Assembly (NCBI RefSeq): GCF_900115925.1
Contig: NZ_FOYF01000006.1
Span: 186,001-250,000 of the forward strand
Length of the DNA: 64,000 nt
DNA from: Bacillus sp. cl95
GTDB taxonomy: Bacteria > Bacillota > Bacilli > Bacillales > Cytobacillaceae
Reading direction: 5' to 3'
Below the pieces are notes generated by a model. That model was not told where the DNA came from and ran no database searches. It worked only from the letters and a program-made list of their open reading frames with translations. The number at the start of each line of letters is the position of its first letter. Position 1 is the stretch's first letter. Shown here one piece after another: positions 19,576 through 28,885 of this stretch. The position numbers and the translations under genes are program-made.

Positions 19576-21360
19576 TTAAACGATGAATTTTTCAGCATCA
19601 ATGAGCTTCTCAGAGGCCTCACGCTTCTTCGCGATTACATTGATTGGAGTATGTCTTGTGAATTTGCGCAATGCAGATACGAGCATTCTGAGCGCATCTC
19701 CTTGTTCTGTTGCCACCAATGTTTCTTTCGCATGCTGTTCGATTTCGTTGAATGCTTCTTGACAGAAAATTTGAGTGTAAAGTAGCTTTTGCTTGTTCTT
19801 TTCTAAGCCATTTTTGGCAATCGCTTTTTCAGTACGTAACACAGCAGATTCCATTGCATAAGCGTTTGAAACGATATCAGCGATATTCACAAGAATTTCT
19901 TGTTCTTTTTCTAAAGCTTTACCAAATTTCTGTGCAGCAAGACCTGCAGCTAGAAGACCGATTTTCTTCGCATTCTTCACTAAGTACTTTTCTTGAGCTA
20001 ATGGCTCATCTCCTGGCTCTTCAGGCATCATCATCATAAGCTCTTCTTGAAGCGTTTGAGCTTTTTGAAGAAGTGGAAGTTCACCCTTCATTGCTTTTCT
20101 TAAGAATGTACCTGGAACTAACAAACGGTTGATTTCGTTCGTTCCTTCAAAAATACGGTTTATACGGGAATCACGGTAAATTCTTTCAATTTCATATTCA
20201 GCCATGAATCCATAACCGCCATGGATTTGTACACCTTCATCAGCGATATAATCTAGTACTTCCGTTGCAAAGAATTTGTTCAATGAGCATTCAATCGCAT
20301 ACTCAGCAATTGAACTTGCCACTCCGCGACCATCTTTCACTTCTTCAGCCGTAAGCTTGCTCATACGGTCTTCAAATAGACCAACTGTGCGGTACACAGA
20401 GCTTTCTGCAGCATATAGCTTAGAAGCCATCGTCGAGATTTTTTCCTTTGTTAAGTTAAACTGAGAAATCGGCGTTTTGAATTGTTGACGTTGGTTAGCG
20501 TACTGAACCGTTACTTCAAAAGCACGTTTGGAAGCACCTACTGCACCTACTCCAAGCTTATAACGTCCAATGTTCAAGATGTTGAATGCGATAATATGTC
20601 CTTTACCAGCTTCACCTAAAAGATTTTCAACAGGAACTTGAGCATCTTCAAGGATCAGTGTACGTGTTGAGGAACTCTTGATCCCCATTTTCTTTTCTTC
20701 TGCCCCTGTAGAAACACCTGGGAATTCTCTTTCTACGATAAAAGCAGAGAATTGTTCGCCATCAATCTTTGCATAGACGACAAATACATCAGCAAAGCCA
20801 GCGTTTGTAATCCATTGTTTCTCACCATTAAGAACATAGTGTGTTCCATCTGCATTAAGCTTTGCAGTCGTTCTTGCACCAAGTGCATCAGATCCTGAAC
20901 CTGGTTCTGTTAGAGCGTAAGCTGCAATTTTTTCACCGGTAGCAAGCTCTGGAAGGTACTTTTGTTTTTGATTTTCGTTTCCGAAAAGAACGATTGGAAG
21001 GGAGCCGATTCCAACGTGAGCTCCGTGAGTAATTGAAAATCCGCCAGCACGAGACATTTTCTCAGCGATTAAAGCGGAACTAACTTTGTCTAATGCAAGG
21101 CCGCCGTACTCTTCTGGTACGTCCGCACCCAAAAGGCCAAGTTCACCTGCTTGTTTTAACAGCTTTACTGAACGGTCAAATTCATGATTTTCAAGGTGCT
21201 CAACTTGAGGTACTACTTCGTTTACAACATAATCTTCAGTCATTTTTGCAATCATCTTTTGTTCGTCAGTGTAATCCTCAGGTGTAAAAACACTCTCATA
21301 AGATACATCATCGATTAGGAAACTTCCGCCTTTAATTAAGCGATCTGTTTGATTAGACAT
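19576..21360 (-). CDS. fadE: FadE, acyl-CoA dehydrogenase
   Basis: 594 aa, the same as B. subtilis FadE (YusJ). Catalyses the first beta-oxidation step, FAD-linked oxidation of acyl-CoA. Signatures YALTEPGSGSDALGARTTA and the C-terminal QIHGGYGFMAEYEIERIYRDSRI are present. A long C-terminal extension after about residue 420 distinguishes this subtype from short ACADs. Third gene of fadN-A-E; the ATG follows GGAGG. Confidence 0.95.
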   Translation of the reverse strand: MSNQTDRLIKGGSFLIDDVSYESVFTPEDYTDEQKMIAKMTEDYVVNEVVPQVEHLENHEFDRSVKLLKQAGELGLLGADVPEEYGGLALDKVSSALIAEKMSRAGGFSITHGAHVGIGSLPIVLFGNENQKQKYLPELATGEKIAAYALTEPGSGSDALGARTTAKLNADGTHYVLNGEKQWITNAGFADVFVVYAKIDGEQFSAFIVEREFPGVSTGAEEKKMGIKSSSTRTLILEDAQVPVENLLGEAGKGHIIAFNILNIGRYKLGVGAVGASKRAFEVTVQYANQRQQFKTPISQFNLTKEKISTMASKLYAAESSVYRTVGLFEDRMSKLTAEEVKDGRGVASSIAEYAIECSLNKFFATEVLDYIADEGVQIHGGYGFMAEYEIERIYRDSRINRIFEGTNEINRLLVPGTFLRKAMKGELPLLQKAQTLQEELMMMMPEEPGDEPLAQEKYLVKNAKKIGLLAAGLAAQKFGKALEKEQEILVNIADIVSNAYAMESAVLRTEKAIAKNGLEKNKQKLLYTQIFCQEAFNEIEQHAKETLVATEQGDALRMLVSALRKFTRHTPINVIAKKREASEKLIDAEKFIV

Positions 21361-21402
21361 TCAACTTCCTCCATTCTATTTTAAGAAATAATATGTTTAA
21401 GG

Positions 21403-22578
21403 TTATAGTAATTCGAATACTCCAGCAGCACCCATTCCGCCGCCGATACACATTGTTACGACTCCAAATTGCTGATTTCTGCGCTTCATTTCATGAAGCA
21501 GAGTTAATGTAAGCTTTGCACCGGAACAGCCTAGCGGATGTCCTAGAGCAATTGCCCCACCATTGACGTTTACTTTGTCTTCATCAAGACCCAACTCACG
21601 AATGACTTGAATAGATTGAGATGCGAATGCTTCATTCAATTCGAACAAGCCAATATCTGATAGCTCCAAACCTGCCATTTTCAATGCCTTAGGGATTGCC
21701 ACGACTGGACCTACACCCATGATTTCTGGCGGTACACCGCCAACTGCAAACGAACGGAACTTAGCCATTGGTGCAAGACCTAATGAGTCAGCTTTTTCAC
21801 GGTCCATTACCATTACTGCAGCTGCACCATCACTTGTTTGCGATGAATTTCCAGCGGTTACAGTACCTAGGACGTTAAATGCCGGGCGGAGTTTCGAAAG
21901 TGATGCGATATTTGAATCTGGGCGAACGCCTTCATCTTGTGAAAACAGAATTTTCTTTTCAACTAATTTATGGTCATGCCCAACGCTACGTAAAGTTACA
22001 TCTACAGGAACGATTTCATCAATGAACTTTCCTTCTGCAATGGCTTTCGCCGCGCGCTGGTGGCTTCGTACCGCGAATGCATCTTGTTCTTCGCGCGAGA
22101 TGCCGTATTTCTTTGCTACCTCTTCAGCTGTGTGCCCCATTCCCATATAGTACTGTGGAGCAGTTTCAGCTAACTTTACGTTCGGACGTACAACATGCCC
22201 CATCATTGGAACAAGACTCATAGATTCGGCTCCGCCCGCAATAATCGTATCTGCGTGACCAATCATAATTTTTTCTGCTCCATATGCGATTGCCTGTAAT
22301 CCAGAAGAGCAATAACGGTTGATTGTAATGGCAGGCACTGTATGGGAAAGACCTGCTAATCCACCGATATTACGCGCCATATTTAATCCTTGTTCAGCTT
22401 CAGGCATTGCGCATCCGATAATCAAATCGTCAATATTTCCCTCATAATTTCCGGCACGCTTTAATGTTTCTTTTACCACTAAGGCTCCGAGATCGTCCGG
22501 ACGAACTTGAGCAAGTGTCCCTTTTTTGGCTTTTCCGACCGGTGTACGTGCTCCGGCAACGATAACAGCTTCTCTCAT
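21403..22578 (-). CDS. fadA: FadA, acetyl-CoA acyltransferase (thiolase)
   Basis: 391 aa thiolase for the last beta-oxidation step. The nucleophilic cysteine is in [17 protein letters not shown] (about residue 90), and the acid/base residues are in [16 protein letters not shown] and [20 protein letters not shown] is intact. It lies between fadN and fadE on one operon. Confidence 0.96.
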   Translation of the reverse strand: MREAVIVAGARTPVGKAKKGTLAQVRPDDLGALVVKETLKRAGNYEGNIDDLIIGCAMPEAEQGLNMARNIGGLAGLSHTVPAITINRYCSSGLQAIAYGAEKIMIGHADTIIAGGAESMSLVPMMGHVVRPNVKLAETAPQYYMGMGHTAEEVAKKYGISREEQDAFAVRSHQRAAKAIAEGKFIDEIVPVDVTLRSVGHDHKLVEKKILFSQDEGVRPDSNIASLSKLRPAFNVLGTVTAGNSSQTSDGAAAVMVMDREKADSLGLAPMAKFRSFAVGGVPPEIMGVGPVVAIPKALKMAGLELSDIGLFELNEAFASQSIQVIRELGLDEDKVNVNGGAIALGHPLGCSGAKLTLTLLHEMKRRNQQFGVVTMCIGGGMGAAGVFELL

Positions 22579-22638
22579 TTCGTTCCCTCTCTTTCCATCT
22601 GTTTATACAAATATGAAACTAATAATCTATTAATAAAA

Positions 22639-25023
22639 CTAATTGCGCAACGGCTTTCCTTTTACAAGCATATGCTGCATTCTTTGTTGAGATTTTGGAT
22701 CAGCCACTAAACTCAAGAAGACTTCTCTCTCAAGGTCCAATAAGTATTGTTCATCCACTTCTGTACCAAATGGCACTCTTCCACCTGCAATGACATAGGC
22801 AAGTTTCTTAGCTATTTTCAAATCATGCTCAGAAATATAGCCTGAAGAAAGCATGGCTTGTGCTCCTAATAGAAGCGTTGCATATCCCGTTTCTCCAACC
22901 ACTGGAATTTTCTTTCTAACAGGGGCTTGATAGCCTTTTTCATAAAGTGCAAGTACTGCTTGCTTAGCATCGTATAATTGGTGGTCACCATTTACACTCA
23001 CACCGTCTGCAAAGTTAAGGAAGTTATTTTCACGAGCTTCTTCACCTGAAGTTGAAACTTTAGCTGTGGCGATTGTTTCAAATACTTTATTTGCTACCTT
23101 TTGTAAATCGAATTCAACGCCGTTAGGTAGATTGTTCAAGTGCTTAATGTAAAGCTCTTTGTTTCCGCCGCCGCCTGGAATCAGACCAACACCTACTTCT
23201 ACAAGGCCCATATAAGTTTCCATCGAAGCTTGGATATGCGCAGCCGGTAAGCACACTTCTGCTCCACCACCAAGCGTCATCGCAAATGGTGCTGCTACTA
23301 CTGGCTTGGAGCTGTATTTTATCTTCATCATCGCTTGTTGGAAATGACGAACGACCATATCAAGTTCAAAAATGTTGTCATCTTGAGCTTCCATCAGAAT
23401 CATGGCAAGATTGGCTCCAACAGAGAAGTTCTTTCCCTGGTTCCCAATGACAAGCCCCTTGAAGTTCTTCTCAACTTCTTCAACAGCAAAGTTAATCATT
23501 TGGATGATATCTAAGCCAATCGCATTGCTGTGCGAATGAAATTCAAGCAATGCTACGCCATCTCCAAGGTCGATCAAACTTGCTCCGCTGTTTTTCTTAA
23601 TAACGCCTTTTTGCTTCTTTAATTGCTTTAGATTGATTACTTTAGGGTTTTCCTCAAGAGCTTTGTATTCACCGTTTTGGAAAAATAAGATTTCACGTTC
23701 TTCCTCTTTGTAGAAAGAAGTATGACCGTTTGCAATCATTTCAGTAACCCATGCTGGGACCTCGACACCTTCAGCTTGGAGCTTCGAAACAGATTTTTCA
23801 AGACCGATTGCATCCCAAACTTCAAAAGGACCCATTTCCCAACCAAAGCCCCATTTCATTGCACGGTCAATCGCCACCACATCATCGGCAATTTCCCCTA
23901 ACAAATCAGCGGAGTAAACGAGAACCGGGCTGATGATGTTCCACAATAATTGGCCTGCACGATCATCTGCATATACAAGCGCTTTCATTTTATCAGCAAG
24001 ACCTTTTGCCTGCTTACTCATTTCTGTAGAAGCAGTTTTCAATTTCTTACGAGGACCGTATTCCAAAGTGTTTGGATCAAGTTCCAAAATTTCTTTCCCT
24101 TGCTTTAGGAAGAAACCTTGGCCTGACTTGCTTCCAAGCCAACCGTTTTGAAGCATTTCTTTCATGAAAGCTGGCACTTGGAATACTTCCTTTTCTTTTC
24201 CATCTACTTGGTCATATACGTTTTTAGCTACATGGACAAAAGTATCAAGCCCAACTACATCAAGTGTTCTGAATGTGGCACTCTTTGGACGGCCAATCAA
24301 TGGGCCAGTCACAGAGTCGACTTCCCCAACACTGTATCCGCCTTTTAACATTTCCTGCAATGTAATCAAGAGACCGTAGGTTCCGATTCGGTTTGCAATA
24401 AAGTTAGGTGTATCCTTTGCTTCTACAACACCTTTTCCAAGAACATCTTCGCCAACGTGTTTAACGAACGCAAGCACTTCAGGATCAGTTCGCTTAGTAG
24501 GAATAACTTCCAAAAGCTTCAAATAACGTGGCGGATTAAAGAAGTGCGTTCCAAGAAAATGCTTTTGAAAATCTTCTGAGCGTCCTTCAACCATTGCTTC
24601 AACTGAAATACCGGAAGTATTAGAGCTGACAATACTACCAGGTTTGCGGTATTGGTCCACTTTTGAGAACACTTGTTTTTTTACTTCTAAATTTTCAACT
24701 ACAACTTCAATAATCCAGTCTACATCGCTTAATCGCTGCATATCATCTTCAAAGTTACCTGCTTCAATAAGTGCTAAGTTTTTCTTCGCTGTTAATGGAG
24801 CTGGCTTTTGTTTCAATAATTTTTGTACTGCTGTCGTACTAATGCGGTTACGTACTTGTTTATTTTCAAGAGTAAGTCCTTTTTTCTTCTCATCATCATT
24901 TAATTCACGAGGTACGATATCTAGTAGTAACGTAGGAATTCCAATGTTAGCTAAGTGTGCGGCAATGCCTGATCCCATGACACCAGACCCCAGTACCGCT
25001 GCCTTTTTAATCGTTTGGATCAA
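22639..25023 (-). CDS. fadN: FadN, 3-hydroxyacyl-CoA dehydrogenase / enoyl-CoA hydratase
   Basis: 794 aa two-domain enzyme. The NAD-binding dehydrogenase comes first (AVLGSGVMGSGIAAHLAN at residue 9; HFFNPPRYLKLLEVIP near 155) and the crotonase domain last (FSVGANLAMILMEA, VEVGVGLIPGGGGNKEL near 610). This order is the reverse of E. coli FadB and is typical of Bacillus FadN. The TTG start follows AAAGGGGGAGA. First gene of fadNAE, downstream of a FadR-type operator. Confidence 0.95.
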   Translation of the reverse strand: MIQTIKKAAVLGSGVMGSGIAAHLANIGIPTLLLDIVPRELNDDEKKKGLTLENKQVRNRISTTAVQKLLKQKPAPLTAKKNLALIEAGNFEDDMQRLSDVDWIIEVVVENLEVKKQVFSKVDQYRKPGSIVSSNTSGISVEAMVEGRSEDFQKHFLGTHFFNPPRYLKLLEVIPTKRTDPEVLAFVKHVGEDVLGKGVVEAKDTPNFIANRIGTYGLLITLQEMLKGGYSVGEVDSVTGPLIGRPKSATFRTLDVVGLDTFVHVAKNVYDQVDGKEKEVFQVPAFMKEMLQNGWLGSKSGQGFFLKQGKEILELDPNTLEYGPRKKLKTASTEMSKQAKGLADKMKALVYADDRAGQLLWNIISPVLVYSADLLGEIADDVVAIDRAMKWGFGWEMGPFEVWDAIGLEKSVSKLQAEGVEVPAWVTEMIANGHTSFYKEEEREILFFQNGEYKALEENPKVINLKQLKKQKGVIKKNSGASLIDLGDGVALLEFHSHSNAIGLDIIQMINFAVEEVEKNFKGLVIGNQGKNFSVGANLAMILMEAQDDNIFELDMVVRHFQQAMMKIKYSSKPVVAAPFAMTLGGGAEVCLPAAHIQASMETYMGLVEVGVGLIPGGGGNKELYIKHLNNLPNGVEFDLQKVANKVFETIATAKVSTSGEEARENNFLNFADGVSVNGDHQLYDAKQAVLALYEKGYQAPVRKKIPVVGETGYATLLLGAQAMLSSGYISEHDLKIAKKLAYVIAGGRVPFGTEVDEQYLLDLEREVFLSLVADPKSQQRMQHMLVKGKPLRN

Positions 25024-25048
25024 CTTTGTCTCCCCCTTTAAAACTTTT

Positions 25049-25066
25049 TGAATGAATACTCATTCA
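25049..25066 (-). promoter_or_regulatory. FadR-type operator of fadNAE
   Basis: TGAATGAATACTCATTCA: two perfect 7-bp arms (TGAATGA/TCATTCA) around four bases. It matches the known Bacillus FadR (TetR family) operator and lies 26 nt before the fadN start. Confidence 0.88.
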
Positions 25067-25194
25067 TTTTTATGACAAAAAAATTTTGCCCTCGAATGAG
25101 TCTTACTTTCTTTAACTATAAAATATTTTAAATATTTAAGCAATAATTACCTGCCTAAAAATGAAAATTTTTTGAAAAGTTTATTTTTTCACTA

Positions 25195-25490
25195 TTCAGC
25201 TTGCCTGTTAATTTACGTTCTAACGTTTGGTTTCCTGTACTAATTATGAAAAAGCCTTAATGCCTGCTTTTTCATGGGAAAATTCGTCTTCGGGGCGTTC
25301 GCCGCGCCTGTATCGCTAATCCCCCAAGACACTGATGATCTTCCTCGAAAGAACCCACGCTTGAGGTAAATGCGGTAGCACTAGGAAAGCATCTTTGAAT
25401 AATCACCGCACGAAATGATGCGATAACATCATTGCGGATTTTGAGGACTCCCGCGCCTTCCACTCAATTTACAAAGTACAGAAAATCAAC
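25195..25490 (+). repeat. Dispersed repeat family 2, disrupted long copy
   Basis: Shares GCCTGTTAATTTACG, AATTATGAAAAAGCC, the hairpin and GGGGCGTTCG, then GCTAATCCCCC, and ends with ACTCCCGCGCCTTCCACTC and GTACAGAAA, parallel to the copy at 61511. About 125 bp of extra sequence sits between GCTAATCCCCC and GACTCCCGCG. Confidence 0.7.
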
Positions 25491-25821
25491 AATTCACTTT
25501 AATTTACCTTTATTTTTCAGGAATACTGGCACAGAGCACGAAAAGTCTACTTGTACAAAAATGTGCATGATTAAATATGGAGATTTTGGCGTAATTATCT
25601 ATTTTAAAGTGGATATAAGAATTTCCTGTTATACCCTCAAGGGGTTTACAACCTTTTTTATACTCGTGTTTTTTGGTCGTAATCGCCAATTTAAAAATGT
25701 TATCGCTTGTTTTTTCATGGTAATGAACGTTTTCAAAAATTTATTCGCTAAGTTCATATACGACTTTTAGAAATAACCCGAAATCAAAGAAAAACCCGTC
25801 GATTTCCTAAAAAATATGCTC

Positions 25822-25915
25822 TGTTAATATTGCCCGTTGATTTACGCTCCAGTCGCTTACTTTCTGAAGAGTCAAGCTCCCTCCGCTCCAATTAACTAAT
25901 TGCAGAAACTCAACA
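25822..25915 (+). repeat. Dispersed repeat family 2, short copy
   Basis: TCTGTTAATATTGCCCGTTG...CGCTTACTTTCTG is joined directly to GAGTCAAGCTCCCTCCGCTC...TGCAGAAAC. Both ends match the 61511 copy, but the central 130 bp are gone. Confidence 0.7.
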
Positions 25916-25998
25916 TTGTAATTTAACATATCCATTTTTTTAAAAGAGAGACATTTGGGACAAAATAAGTTTTCAAAGAAAAAGCGAGGTGAAAGTAA

Positions 25999-26133
25999 TT
26001 GTCACGTTTAAAGAAGGAACCTTCAAAAAGAGGCGTTAGTGCAGCAAGTGTAAAAGGTAATGCTGGACCACACAACGAAAATGTCGGCGGCCACGGCAAA
26101 GTGAACAGCCAAAACAGCCAATATAAGAAATAA
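25999..26133 (+). CDS. yuzL: YuzL-family small protein
   Basis: 44 aa with a TTG start (GCGAGGTGAAAG upstream). Basic, Gly/Asn-rich and without hydrophobic segments: LSRLKKEPSKRGVSAASVKG at the start and ending NSQNSQYKK. The SVKGNAGP core resembles the YuzL-like family of Bacillus, encoded in the same region in B. subtilis and probably linked to sporulation. Function unknown. A hairpin follows 4 nt after the stop. Confidence 0.75.
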   Translation: MSRLKKEPSKRGVSAASVKGNAGPHNENVGGHGKVNSQNSQYKK

Positions 26134-26137
26134 AAAA

Positions 26138-26164
26138 AGCAGGCTGACATATGATCAGCCTGCT
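26138..26164. terminator. Terminator shared by yuzL and fadM
   Basis: Perfect stem AGCAGGCTGA / TCAGCCTGCT, 7-nt loop, with an A run on the left (T run for the minus-strand gene). Confidence 0.88.
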
Positions 26165-26171
26165 ACTCTTA

Positions 26172-27089
26172 TTACTTTTTCAACATTCCCTTTAATACGA
26201 AGGCAACGTTTGCTGGACGTTCTGCAAGGCGGCGCATGAAATAACCGTACCAGTCATTTCCGAATGGTACATAAACGCGCGTTTTATAGCCCTCTTTTAC
26301 AAGTTCCAATTGTCTCTCAGCACGGATTCCATAAAGCATTTGGAATTCAAATTGACTATTTGGAATGTTATGCTCTTTTACCAATTGCTTTGTATATTCA
26401 ATCATTGCGTCATCATGAGTGGCAATCGCTGTGTAGTTTCCATTTAATAAATGTTGCTTAATGATTTTCTTGTAGTTTTCGTCCACGTCTTTCTTTTCAG
26501 GGAAAGCAACTTCTGGAGATTCTTTATAAGCCCCTTTTACAAGACGGAGGTTTGGATGATATTCATTCAAGTCAGCGATATCGCCTTCTACGCGATATAA
26601 GTATGCCTGTAATACCGTTCCGACGTTATCGTAGTCTTTTCTTAGTTCCTTAAAGATTTCAATTGTCTTTTGACAACGAGAGTAATCTTCCATGTCGATG
26701 GTAACGAATACATTATTTTCTTTGGCAGTATCCAAAATGCGACGCATGTTTTTCATAACGATTTCATCAGAGATATCAAGACCCATTGAAGTCATTTTTA
26801 ACGATAATTGAGAATCCAATTTTTCACGACCAATGACTTTAATTGCTTCGATTGAACTATCTGCCATTTCATTGGCTTCTCTCTCGTTATCAACAAACTC
26901 TCCCAAATAGTCAATGGTAACACAAAGACCTTTGTTATTAAGTTCTTTTATGACTTGTGCAGTAGGCACTATCGTTTCTCCTGCCACGAAACGAGCTGCA
27001 CCAAATCGTAATCCATATCGTTTTGCTAGTTTAGTAAAGAACTTATTTTTTGATAAGAAAAGAAAGAAATCCTTCATTAATTGTTCCAT
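26172..27089 (-). CDS. fadM: Proline dehydrogenase
   Basis: 305 aa FAD-dependent proline dehydrogenase, which oxidises proline to pyrroline-5-carboxylate. Family motifs: LRLVKGAYKESPEVAFPEK (about residue 180), the C-terminal RVYVPFGNDWYGYFMRRLAERP, and ATHDDAMI. Size and site match B. subtilis YusM (FadM). The ATG at 27089 follows AAGGGGG; an upstream start is unsupported. A perfect cre match lies 15 nt before the start, suggesting CcpA control. Substrate from family. Confidence 0.9.
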   Translation of the reverse strand: MEQLMKDFFLFLSKNKFFTKLAKRYGLRFGAARFVAGETIVPTAQVIKELNNKGLCVTIDYLGEFVDNEREANEMADSSIEAIKVIGREKLDSQLSLKMTSMGLDISDEIVMKNMRRILDTAKENNVFVTIDMEDYSRCQKTIEIFKELRKDYDNVGTVLQAYLYRVEGDIADLNEYHPNLRLVKGAYKESPEVAFPEKKDVDENYKKIIKQHLLNGNYTAIATHDDAMIEYTKQLVKEHNIPNSQFEFQMLYGIRAERQLELVKEGYKTRVYVPFGNDWYGYFMRRLAERPANVAFVLKGMLKK

Positions 27090-27103
27090 TATAATATCCC
27101 CCT

Positions 27104-27117
27104 TGAAAACGATTACA
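27104..27117 (-). promoter_or_regulatory. Candidate CcpA cre site upstream of fadM
   Basis: On the minus strand TGTAATCGTTTTCA, which matches WGWAANCGNTNWCA at all fixed positions. It overlaps the start of the leader, a position suited to repression. Confidence 0.65.
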
Positions 27118-27286
27118 TCCATTGGACTAGTTAATCCAACAATATTTTATCATCTTTCCTTGGCTTTGAATATGTTTTACTACAATAATTGTGCGAAAAA
27201 AGTCGAATCAACTCTCATTGCATATTTCTCACGCTCGTGAGTCACGCTAAACAGGTAGGAAAATTATTTAATTAGGAGGTTTTTTC

Positions 27287-27562
27287 ATGCAACAGCAACC
27301 AATGATGAATGCTCAAAATCAGCAGCACATCATGCAACAACCCCCACAGGTTGTTACAACAAAAGATTCCCTTTACTTAACCGATATGCTTTCCTGGAAT
27401 TTGCTTGCGATGAAAAAGTCACACTTTTTTGCCGAGCATTGCCAAGACCAGCAACTTAAAGCGGCTATGGAAGCTTGTGGTCAAATGCATCAACGCCATT
27501 ACCAAACAATTCTAGGTCATTTGAACACGACTCCCCAGCAGCAAACAAACACATATAGCTAA
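27287..27562 (+). CDS. CotF-like spore coat protein (small)
   Basis: 91 aa. Gln/Met-rich N-terminus (MQQQPMMNAQNQQHIMQQPP), then a helical ferritin-like segment (DMLSWNLLAMKKSHFFAEHC) as in the CotF/YusN family of coat-associated proteins. AGGAGG precedes the ATG. It lies 19 nt upstream of a second, longer CotF-like gene, so the pair is probably one sporulation operon. A coat location is inferred from family. Confidence 0.75.
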   Translation: MQQQPMMNAQNQQHIMQQPPQVVTTKDSLYLTDMLSWNLLAMKKSHFFAEHCQDQQLKAAMEACGQMHQRHYQTILGHLNTTPQQQTNTYS

Positions 27563-27581
27563 TCGAGAAAGGAGCATGACT

Positions 27582-27965
27582 ATGTACCAACAACAGCAGC
27601 CTCAATTTCAACAACAACAACAACAACAACAAAGCGGACAAAAGATTCAAAATCCAGAATCACCAATCCAAAAAACGCCTCAAATGAATGATCGTGATTT
27701 AATTAACGACCTGTTATCAACCGAAAAATATATGACGACATCCTATTCTGTGGCACTGCATGAAGCAAGTCATGATGCACTATATCAGGATTTACTGAAT
27801 GTATTTACGGAGACCCAGAATAAACAAAGAGAAATCTACAACTTAATGTTTGAAAAAGGCTGGTACAAACTTGAGCCAGCAGAACAACAAAAACTGCAAC
27901 AGTCATTCCAACAATTCACTGGTTACACAAATCAATTTCCATACGGGAATGGCACGATTCAATAA
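27582..27965 (+). CDS. CotF/YusN-like spore coat protein
   Basis: 127 aa. A poly-Gln N-terminus (two runs, the longer of 8) is followed by a CotF-type helical domain with LLSTEKYMTTSYSVALHEAS and YNLMFEKGWYKLEP. The second ATG (27582) is chosen because AAAGGAG is only 1 nt from the first. The CAA repeat run is a likely site of length variation. yusN lies in this neighbourhood in B. subtilis, so this may be its counterpart. Confidence 0.8.
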   Translation: MYQQQQPQFQQQQQQQQSGQKIQNPESPIQKTPQMNDRDLINDLLSTEKYMTTSYSVALHEASHDALYQDLLNVFTETQNKQREIYNLMFEKGWYKLEPAEQQKLQQSFQQFTGYTNQFPYGNGTIQ

Positions 27966-28007
27966 GAAAAGTGCAAGCGCCCGGCTTTGGCACTTGAGCT
28001 AGACCGT
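27965..28007 (+). repeat. Dispersed repeat family 1, short copy
   Basis: GAAAAGTGCAAGCGCC is joined closely to GGCACTTGAGCTAGACCG. Both ends match the long copies, with the interior lost; AAGTGC/GCACTT can form a stem. Confidence 0.6.
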
Positions 28008-28040
28008 TATTTTCCTGAAATTGAAGTTTCTTTCCTTAGC

Positions 28041-28069
28041 AAAAGGGATTGCAGAGCGCAATCCCTTTT
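28041..28069. terminator. Bidirectional terminator between the coat genes and fhuF
   Basis: Perfect 12-bp stem AAAAGGGATTGC / GCAATCCCTTTT with a 5-nt loop. Confidence 0.85.
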
Positions 28070-28075
28070 AGCTGT

Positions 28076-28885
28076 TTATTCATTTTTATCCACTTCACAT
28101 ATCCCCTGTCCTGCCGCACAGCTTCCGTCTATTGGCTGACATGGGCATGTTTTGCATCTTTTCATACTAGAACCAAGTTTATACGAGAAGCAGCACGTTT
28201 TTCGAATCCGAATTTCTTCGTTTGTCTCAACAAAATGCTTTTTAGGGTGATTAAACCTTGCCAGCGGATTATGGTTATATTGGCCATATAATTGACCACC
28301 TGCGCCTGTGAAAATGAACTTAAAATCATTTTCAATCATCTGCTGACGTTCTTCATCCCCTGCCCCGCTCAATACGGTTTCATAAAGCCAAAATACATAT
28401 ACAGCAATGTTCTCCCATAATATCAACTTAGAAATCTTGGTCACTTTATTTAATTGCTCAATTAATAGAGAAATGTGCTGAGAAAATAGTTCATCAATGA
28501 CACTTTTTCTCCATTCATCACGTTCGGTTGTAGAATCCAGTTCGACAGCTACAGGATTGTCTAAAGAAAAGGCAGGCAGCCAGATGAAACTGTTACTAGC
28601 GTTTTCGAGCCATACATTTTTCATCGAAAGATCAATTCGCTTATCCCATCGTGACATCGCAAATAGCCCAATGACCGCCAAGAAAGCATATCTTTTCATG
28701 AAGATAGAGGCCGTTACTTTTAAAGAAGGGCTTCCTATTTTCAAGCTCAGTTCCTGCAAATACGTCTTTAAAAATAACGGATCCAAGAACTGCACCGTAT
28801 GGATGGCTTCCTTCTTATCCCCAATAAAACTAAGACGAAACTCACTCAATTCTTCCTGTTCTTGTTTACTAAGCTCAGACACCAT
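28076..28885 (-). CDS. FhuF-like siderophore-iron reductase
   Basis: 269 aa of the FhuF/IucA-C family. FhuF proteins reduce ferric siderophores with a [2Fe-2S] centre held by C-C-x10-C-x2-C. Here the C-terminus has RKTCCFSYKL and KRCKTCPC (first pair near residue 231), so the cluster motif is complete; three more cysteines follow. The ATG at 28885 overlaps the ATPase stop by 11 nt. It is the last gene of the importer operon, so it probably releases iron from the imported siderophore in the cytoplasm. Confidence 0.82.
   Translation of the reverse strand: MVSELSKQEQEELSEFRLSFIGDKKEAIHTVQFLDPLFLKTYLQELSLKIGSPSLKVTASIFMKRYAFLAVIGLFAMSRWDKRIDLSMKNVWLENASNSFIWLPAFSLDNPVAVELDSTTERDEWRKSVIDELFSQHISLLIEQLNKVTKISKLILWENIAVYVFWLYETVLSGAGDEERQQMIENDFKFIFTGAGGQLYGQYNHNPLARFNHPKKHFVETNEEIRIRKTCCFSYKLGSSMKRCKTCPCQPIDGSCAAGQGICEVDKNE

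Larger units (their letters stand above)
25070..25921. other. Long intergenic region rich in repeat remnants
   Basis: The 25024-25998 gap has no credible gene. It holds the fad operator, a disrupted long copy of repeat family 2 (about 25195-25490), a stretch of AT-rich sequence, and a short copy of the same family (25822-25915). A 112-codon open frame at 25432-25770 begins inside the repeat and has no Shine-Dalgarno. Confidence 0.65.

Noticed and set aside
21719-22150. 143-codon open frame opposite fadA
   Set aside because: It is a shadow of the well-supported thiolase gene.
25432-25770. 112-codon open frame
   Set aside because: It begins in the end of a repeat, has no ribosome site and its composition is that of AT-rich spacer.
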